36,764 nucleotides of DNA from a virus. The stretch is taken from positions 1 through 36,764 of the IMG/VR virus record IMGVR_UViG_3300049919_000088; one strand, 5' to 3'. The position numbers and the translations under genes are program-made. Of this stretch, positions 32,182 to 36,764 are shown piece after piece (the first letter of the stretch is position 1; each line of letters begins with the position of its first letter). The notes under the pieces are model-generated. The model saw only the letters and a list, made by a program, of their open reading frames with translations, was not told the origin of the DNA and did not search any database.

Positions 32182-33084
32182 TTACTTAGTTTCGTCGCAG
32201 AGAACGCGAACGACTTGCTCTTCCCACATACGCGTGGCGCCGAAAGAACCGCACACATAGACTTGCGTCGAGTTGCGCTTATCACGACGAGGTCCGATGT
32301 CCGTCATGACCTCATCAGCCACGCCGAGTAGCAGACCTTGGCGTGTCCAAACAGGACAGGAACGGATGTCTCCGGTCTTGGGGAGGATGGAAGGATGGAC
32401 GCGGATGAACTTGATCCCCATGAAGGTATCGATGGTGCCATTGACTAGAGCCTTAACAGCAGCAGTATCGATGTCAGTCATCTTGTCTTGGCGGAGCATC
32501 GAGTTGATCTGCCAGGCGGTAACCGCCATGTAGAGCTCCTCAGCAGCGTCCCAGTCAACTGCTTCCTCAAGATCGAACATGAGACGGATTTTCCGCAGCT
32601 TGTCGATGGTGAGGTTGTGATTACCAGCCCCGCCAGTATCAGTATAGGTAACTGCTACATCCTGGGTTGCAGGGAAGAGGATGCTGGTTTGACCAGTCTT
32701 GCCTGAATAGGCTGTCGCAAAGGCCGCACGAACAATCTCCTTGTCCATCGAACGACCAAGCGCAAACACTGCGTTGGTAGCATAAGAGGAGGTTGGATCT
32801 GCGAGCATGCGCAGTTTGTCCTTGCGGTCGATGAGATCTGCCCAGTCATAATCTTCCGTCGCATTGCGCCGGCGATCATGAGGAGTGGAGATGAGCGGAG
32901 TATCGCTGTGGCGATTCTTGACTTTTACCGCTTCGGTAGGCCCGATGCGATCGAAGAAATCAAATTCCGAATTTTGGGATTCGACGCGCACAAAAGGGCG
33001 AAGACGAGAACCACGTTGTTGGAACTTGATTTGGATATTGGAATGGTAGCTGTTGACCAGCGCGGTGTCTACTTCGTAGGACAT
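32182..33084 (-). CDS. major capsid protein
   Basis: 300 aa from ATG 33084 (MSYEVDTALVNSYHSN); a further upstream ATG at 33138 adds 18 residues that look like leader sequence. Core motifs RHSDTPLISTPHDRRR, YDWADLIDRKDKLRML and DPTSSYATNAVFALGR are those of the HK97-fold capsid protein of many podophages. An A/C-rich leader (ACCACACCACATCAA) precedes the start and two RNA hairpins lie upstream. Located between scaffold and decoration genes. Confidence 0.92.
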   Translation of the reverse strand: MSYEVDTALVNSYHSNIQIKFQQRGSRLRPFVRVESQNSEFDFFDRIGPTEAVKVKNRHSDTPLISTPHDRRRNATEDYDWADLIDRKDKLRMLADPTSSYATNAVFALGRSMDKEIVRAAFATAYSGKTGQTSILFPATQDVAVTYTDTGGAGNHNLTIDKLRKIRLMFDLEEAVDWDAAEELYMAVTAWQINSMLRQDKMTDIDTAAVKALVNGTIDTFMGIKFIRVHPSILPKTGDIRSCPVWTRQGLLLGVADEVMTDIGPRRDKRNSTQVYVCGSFGATRMWEEQVVRVLCDETK

Positions 33085-33190
33085 TTGATGTGGTGTGGTT
33101 GTGGAATGAATAAACGTTCCGGCTCCAATAGTCCACACGCGTGGGTCTTCGCCTCGCTCTTACGTCAGCTAGCGTACGGCCTGCACCGTA

Positions 33191-33232
33191 ATAGATTGGG
33201 CTCATCAGAGTAATCCAATAAGACCAATCTAT
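33191..33232 (-). other. hairpin in the capsid leader
   Basis: Perfect 9-bp arms ATAGATTGG (33191-33199) and CCAATCTAT (33224-33232) around 24 bases. It lies in the 195-base gap between scaffold and capsid, the longest gap of the minus arm. It may be an RNase processing or mRNA-stability site for the abundant capsid message. Confidence 0.45.
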
Positions 33233-33244
33233 GTTGGAGGTGTG

Positions 33245-33272
33245 CGGGTGTAAAATACTTTTTTACGACCCG
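33245..33272 (-). terminator. hairpin directly after the scaffold gene
   Basis: CGGGTGTAAAA (33245-33255) pairs with TTTTACGACCCG (33261-33272) with a one-base bulge and a 5-base loop, starting 8 bases from the scaffold stop. There is no T tract after it on the minus strand, so partial termination or processing is as likely as full termination. Confidence 0.45.
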
Positions 33273-33279
33273 TGAAAGA

Positions 33280-34203
33280 TTATTCTTTCTTGCCAGGGAA
33301 GGCCTTCTGGTGAAGTGCCAGCCATGTATCGACAGCTCCTTTGTGGCCGGGGTGTGAAGCAGTATTGAGAGCATCTTGGAAGTCCTTGTCCATTTTGACA
33401 CGCTCAATTTCTTGTTGCGCAGCCATGGATGTACCCCCAAATTGGCTCCCACCGTTTTCTCCGCCGATAGCGTCGTCATCAAGAAGCTTGATTCCGAGGT
33501 TGTGCATCAGCTTAATAAAGTCAACATCATTACCAAGACCTGCCTCATCAATTTTGGCCATAAGTTCTGGGCTGCCATATTGCGTAACAGTAAGCTGTGC
33601 TGTCTTAACATTGTTGTCGAATTTGGGACCCCACTCTTGTTTGAGAGTGGCGATACCTTGTTGCTTCGTAGCATCAACCTGCGCTTGTTGGATATCATAT
33701 CCGGAGTTTACTTGACCAAGATACGCATCAAGAACACCTTTGCCCTGAGCCTCAGACAGGCCCAGTTTATGGAGTTCGCCTTGCATGAAGCTAAGAACAT
33801 TTGAATCGACTAGGCCTTCAGATTTTACAGCAACTGTTGGAGCATAGGCAGTGGCCTCAGCAGGGCGACCTAATTTCGTAAAGAACTCAGTGCGTTCTGC
33901 ATCAGTTGCTTTCTCGCCAGGGAGCTTAATAACATTCGCACCCACAAGCGACTTAGTGTCGATCGCAGATTTGACGAAGCTATTGATGTCTTTAGACTGG
34001 GCAACATAGGGGTTTGTCTGGTATTCTGGTGCAAGAGTGGAGTACCAGGGTTTGTTTTCTTCACTGCTCGCTAATCCTCCAAGGATGCTTTCACCTCCAA
34101 GGATGCTTTCACCTCCAAGGATGCTTTCACCTCCACCTGAGCCTCCACCTGAGCCTTCGTCTTCAGGTGCGCGAAGAAATCTATTCCATCGGTTAATTAT
34201 CAT
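33280..34203 (-). CDS. scaffolding protein
   Basis: 307 aa. Acidic/Gly-rich N-terminus (EDEGSGGGSGGG) with three copies of GGESIL, a central helical region (TDAERTEFFTKLGRPAEATAY, typical of podophage scaffolds) and a basic C-terminal end (WLALHQKAFPGKKE) suited to binding capsid protein. It sits between portal and capsid genes, as expected. It overlaps the Bbp19-like gene by 11 bases. Confidence 0.87.
   Translation of the reverse strand: MIINRWNRFLRAPEDEGSGGGSGGGESILGGESILGGESILGGLASSEENKPWYSTLAPEYQTNPYVAQSKDINSFVKSAIDTKSLVGANVIKLPGEKATDAERTEFFTKLGRPAEATAYAPTVAVKSEGLVDSNVLSFMQGELHKLGLSEAQGKGVLDAYLGQVNSGYDIQQAQVDATKQQGIATLKQEWGPKFDNNVKTAQLTVTQYGSPELMAKIDEAGLGNDVDFIKLMHNLGIKLLDDDAIGGENGGSQFGGTSMAAQQEIERVKMDKDFQDALNTASHPGHKGAVDTWLALHQKAFPGKKE
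34076..34129 (-). repeat. three tandem 18-bp repeats in the scaffold gene
   Basis: Unit CCTCCAAGGATGCTTTCA (plus strand) repeated exactly three times, encoding ESILGG units. Two 12-bp CCTCCACCTGAG units (34130-34153) encoding SGGG follow. Perfect copies imply recent slippage. Confidence 0.9.
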
Positions 34204-34456
34204 GTGCGTTTTCTATTTCTTGTTCTAGTTCAGTTTCGTCCTTAAACGTCGCCTTGACGATTGAGAGCACGAGTCGTTGTGCGCCAGTATTGCGCAAAGT
34301 TTCTTTGTCATCTGAGGAAGCAACAGGTGTAGTCACACATCCTTTTTTCATAAGATAGCGGAGCACTTGTTTTCCCTGATCAGATGTGAAAATGATTTTG
34401 CAGTTACGCTTGAAAGCAAGGTAATCTGAAACTTCTGAGATTGGGTTACGTCTCAT
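34193..34456 (-). CDS. Bbp19-like structural protein
   Basis: 87 aa. The segment from about residue 15, FKRNCKIIFTSDQGKQVLRY, to RLVLSIVKATF fits the Bbp19-like phage domain (a small helical protein first described in Bordetella phage BPP-1), which lies between portal and scaffold in many podophages. The N-terminus is basic. ATGA overlap with the portal gene. Confidence 0.7.
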   Translation of the reverse strand: MRRNPISEVSDYLAFKRNCKIIFTSDQGKQVLRYLMKKGCVTTPVASSDDKETLRNTGAQRLVLSIVKATFKDETELEQEIENAHDN

Positions 34457-36051
34457 AGTCCAAGAGCTTGTGGTGAGATTCCAGCATCAGAGAGATTCTT
34501 GATTGCCTTGGAAGCAGGTTCCGCCATTTGAGTAACTTGAGCTGCTTGCTCTTGTTGCGCCTTGGCCTCATTGTTTGCTTGCATCTCTTCTGGTGAGAAG
34601 AGAATCTTCTGGGTAGTGCCCATTGCATCGGCAAGTTCTCTCGAATATGCTTCCCAGTTAACGATGTCCATAACTGCGGGATTGATTTGTGCAGAAGGAA
34701 TAAGTCGTTGGATGTAGCGATCCATTGCGAATGCACGCATACCGGTCTGGGCGCGGGCAGCTGGGGAGGTATATTCTAGCTTTAGTTCGCCAAAATTCTT
34801 TGGTGGGGGTGGGAGTAGTCCGTTGCGGCCAAGCAGCATATAGGACAAAGCAAGTGAAGGTCCAAGTAATTCGGCTTCCTGTCTACCAAGCATTGGTGCA
34901 ACAAGTCGCAACTTCCGCTCACTGCGGTCCTGAGCTTCGTACGCTGTCATCTCGACGTTCTCTTTCTCCAACTTCATTAAGTCGTTGTAGAAATACTTAC
35001 GGATGGCCTCGCGCTTTTGCTCCGCCTTATTCTCAGGAATTTGAAATCCGCGTGAGACCTCAAGAGTTTCCACCGGATCGGAGCCAGGCTCCTTGTAGTT
35101 AACTGCACCTGGGCCAGTCTTCAGTGGAACAAGAAAGGCCTCAGAGGAAACGATGAGTGGGGGATCAGTGGCCTTGCTGACAGCCTTAAGCAGCTGATAC
35201 TCGAGGCGATTAAGCATCTTGATATCTGGCAGTGCCTTAAGCGCAGGAGAGCGACCCCACACTTCTGTAGACATCTTCACCCAACGTGGGCAGTGGTATG
35301 GGAACCAATCATACCCGCCTAGGCGCAAAGTCTCCTTAGTATTCTCGCATACCCAAATAGATGCGTAATTCTTAACTGGGCGTACGTGCTTCAGGAACTG
35401 CTTATCCTCGCGCGGAAAGACAAGGTGCACAATCGTAAACTCTTTGTCTGCGCCTTTTTGAAGTAATTCTGAAAGCTTGGGTGGAATCTTATCAAATTCT
35501 TGGGAAACTTGCCGACCAGTCATTAGGACCCGGCGAATAACAGTGTCAACCATCCGCTCCGAATTCTCCTTGAGGTAACAATCAGCAAGAGCAAACGTCT
35601 TAAACCGCAATCCATCTTTCCAGTATTGGTACACCACAGATGTACCAAAGGATCCGAGATCCAAATAAGCTTCATTGAGTGCTTGGGTATACCCAGAAGA
35701 AGAAGAGGAATAGTGGTGGTAAATGATGTTGCTTACTTCTTCACACCACAGATTTACTTCGCGATCGTGAGAATATCTGGAATCTAGTGGACGCAGCTCA
35801 AACCAACGATCTGTTGGATTTGTGAGAAACGAATGAAGGAATGAACTGAATTCTTCCAAAGCATCGATAGCCGTAGAATCGTAGATCTGATTGGAGCGAT
35901 CCTGACCTGGAGACTTGCGTCCAGTAAAGTCATCGGCATTAGGCCGCACGTAATCAACGATCTGTTGGAATTGACTATCCCACGTTGACCGCGTGTTTTT
36001 CGCGGAACTATACAACTGAAGGCATTCAGTAGCTACGTTGTCTTCTGGCAT
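34453..36051 (-). CDS. portal (head-tail connector) protein
   Basis: 532 aa. The N-terminus has RSTWDSQFQQIVDYVRPN and IYDSTAIDALEEFSSFLHSF, followed by PTDRWFELRP. Later comes GRSPALKALPDIKMLNRLEY, the usual core of T7-type connectors. A C-terminal Gln/Ala-rich helix follows, with MGTTQKILFSPEEM. Length is normal. It forms the dodecameric ring for DNA packaging and tail attachment. It starts as TAATG on the stop of the preceding small gene. Confidence 0.93.
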   Translation of the reverse strand: MPEDNVATECLQLYSSAKNTRSTWDSQFQQIVDYVRPNADDFTGRKSPGQDRSNQIYDSTAIDALEEFSSFLHSFLTNPTDRWFELRPLDSRYSHDREVNLWCEEVSNIIYHHYSSSSSGYTQALNEAYLDLGSFGTSVVYQYWKDGLRFKTFALADCYLKENSERMVDTVIRRVLMTGRQVSQEFDKIPPKLSELLQKGADKEFTIVHLVFPREDKQFLKHVRPVKNYASIWVCENTKETLRLGGYDWFPYHCPRWVKMSTEVWGRSPALKALPDIKMLNRLEYQLLKAVSKATDPPLIVSSEAFLVPLKTGPGAVNYKEPGSDPVETLEVSRGFQIPENKAEQKREAIRKYFYNDLMKLEKENVEMTAYEAQDRSERKLRLVAPMLGRQEAELLGPSLALSYMLLGRNGLLPPPPKNFGELKLEYTSPAARAQTGMRAFAMDRYIQRLIPSAQINPAVMDIVNWEAYSRELADAMGTTQKILFSPEEMQANNEAKAQQEQAAQVTQMAEPASKAIKNLSDAGISPQALGL

Positions 36052-36308
36052 TAGCCTCCGAGGATAGATGTTGAGCCGAAGCCAGTATCGAGTCCTGTGC
36101 TTAAGATTGTTGATCCCGCTCCACGAGTACGTTTGTTTGGGTTCCGCTCTATAGAAGAGGCAACACTAGTGGCAAGAGCCCCTTTACGTGAAGGTGGAAT
36201 TGGTGGTGGTGGTGGATCTTTTTGCTTGGCTCCTTTGTGGAGTCGAGCAAGTTTGCCATTTGGCAGGAAGAGGTCTCTGTCGAAATGTGGTCCGTATTCA
36301 AAGTCCAT
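36051..36308 (-). CDS. small proline-rich pre-portal protein
   Basis: 85 aa. A poly-Pro stretch (KDPPPPPIPPSRK) is followed by a basic region (NPNKRTRGAGS) and a tail TILSTGLDTGFGSTSILGG. Small proteins with a proline run and an RG-STIL-type tail commonly sit between terminase and portal in podophages. The final SILGG echoes the ESILGG repeats of the scaffold, perhaps a shared binding motif. The first 160 bases overlap the preceding gene in another frame. Confidence 0.72.
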   Translation of the reverse strand: MDFEYGPHFDRDLFLPNGKLARLHKGAKQKDPPPPPIPPSRKGALATSVASSIERNPNKRTRGAGSTILSTGLDTGFGSTSILGG

Positions 36309-36646
36309 CGTCGTAGGTGATTGAGATTATAGGAGCGGGGTACGTTGTTTCTTTCCCATCCGATAAATTCGAGAGGGTAAGGGAGAAGTGAGAAAAGAAA
36401 CTTGAAATCGCCAACAAGCAAATATACCCACCAACAATTAGGATTGTTTGTGTTATAGCCAGGGTTAGTAAGGTGAACATAATTGTCAGCCCTATTAACT
36501 GGTCGCAACATTGCCAGATTGGATGCATCTTTGTAGACAATAGCATGTGGGTTATTCAGATGTAAATAAAAATCTTCATCAAAGCTGCGAGCACACTCTT
36601 CTTGTAGATAAACTTGTTTGGCGCGCCAGACAGGGTCTTTATCCAT
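36149..36646 (-). CDS. pre-portal hypothetical protein
   Basis: 165 aa from ATG 36646, which overlaps the terminase stop by 8 bases; ATG 36664 is an alternative. Recognisable motifs are EDFYLHLNNPHAIVYKD, AMLRPVNR, WWVYLLVGDFKFLFSLLPYP and LEFIGWERNNVPRSYNL, a small protein regularly found before the portal gene in phages of this type. Function unknown; a host-reception or packaging accessory role is possible. The last 50 or so residues run through the next gene in a different frame and look low-complexity (HHHHQFHLH), so they may be a read-out rather than conserved sequence. Confidence 0.72.
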   Translation of the reverse strand: MDKDPVWRAKQVYLQEECARSFDEDFYLHLNNPHAIVYKDASNLAMLRPVNRADNYVHLTNPGYNTNNPNCWWVYLLVGDFKFLFSLLPYPLEFIGWERNNVPRSYNLNHLRRWTLNTDHISTETSSCQMANLLDSTKEPSKKIHHHHQFHLHVKGLLPLVLPLL

Positions 36647-36764
36647 TGAGGTAGTCGTATTCATCTTGAGTTTGAGTTTCTCGCTTTTCCTTCCTTCCAC
36701 GTGAACTATCCTTAGATCGCCAAGCAAAGTAGCGGAACATGTCAGCAGGGTGAGAAGACCAGTC
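36639..36764 (-). CDS. terminase large subunit, C-terminal end (partial)
   Basis: The last 41 residues of a protein cut by the window edge: DWSSHPADMFRYFAWRSKD and then a charged tail. The S/H-ADxFRY motif is the final part of the RNase H-like nuclease domain of large terminases. It is the first gene of the minus-strand virion operon in this window, and the rest of the ATPase lies beyond base 36764. Confidence 0.82.
   Translation of the reverse strand, partial: DWSSHPADMFRYFAWRSKDSSRGRKEKRETQTQDEYDYLNG

Noticed and set aside
1-36764. tRNA genes, integrase, repressor or attachment sites
   Set aside because: None recognised on reading; absence is not proof without a dedicated scan, and part of the genome is outside the window.

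Overview
The window is most of the genome of a lytic-looking, short-tailed (podovirus-type) phage of a Gram-negative bacterium. It runs in two convergent arms. The plus-strand arm (1-13883) holds early, nucleotide-metabolism and replication genes. The minus-strand arm (36764-13880) holds the virion and lysis genes, starting with the 3' end of the large terminase gene cut by the window edge. No integrase, repressor, phage RNA polymerase, tRNA, CRISPR or reverse transcriptase was seen. The missing part is most of terminase and whatever lies left of position 1. No stretch longer than about 200 bases lacks a gene.

Plus arm: two proteins sharing a C-terminal winged-helix-like domain (4-585, 948-1337) flank a small zinc-knuckle protein. 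Next come a coiled-coil protein, a class I SAM methyltransferase, a MazG-like NTP pyrophosphohydrolase, a dNMP kinase and a ThyA-fold enzyme. The ThyA-fold enzyme has Asp where thymidylate synthase has the dUMP-selecting Asn, so it reads as a dCMP hydroxymethylase or methylase. These last three activities match the T4 set (dCTPase, gp1 kinase, gp42) that makes a modified cytosine nucleotide, so the phage may replace or modify cytosine in its DNA. The replication block follows: ATP-dependent ligase, family A DNA polymerase with Leu at the O-helix position 762/526, VRR-NUC nuclease, two accessory proteins, an archaeo-eukaryotic-type primase, a UvrD-like SF1 helicase and a SNF2-like SF2 helicase.

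Minus arm, in order of transcription: TerL end, two small pre-portal proteins, portal, Bbp19-like protein, scaffold, major capsid, a small head protein, tail tube A and B (T7 gp11 and gp12 type), GNAT-fold gp13-like protein, three or four internal virion (ejection) proteins, a long tail fibre with a sialidase-like beta-propeller, then tiny ORF, holin, lipoprotein and CHAP-type endolysin. Most of these genes overlap by 1-11 bases (ATGA or TAATG), implying translational coupling. One ejection protein (1377 aa) is a mosaic 'polyvalent' protein: it has a duplicated unknown domain, ADP-ribosyltransferase-like and acetyltransferase-like segments, and a HELTH zincin. Its internal cassettes are bounded by near-identical in-frame direct DNA repeats.

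Genome-wide oddities: almost no gene has a Shine-Dalgarno sequence and leaders are A/C-rich, which points to a host that makes little use of SD (Bacteroidota, Verrucomicrobiota and Cyanobacteria are examples; the host cannot be fixed from this). Two 46-bp promoter-like elements are 40/46 identical. A GC-rich island (about 14396-17660) covers the fibre tip, holin and lipoprotein, and looks like a separately acquired host-interaction and lysis module.
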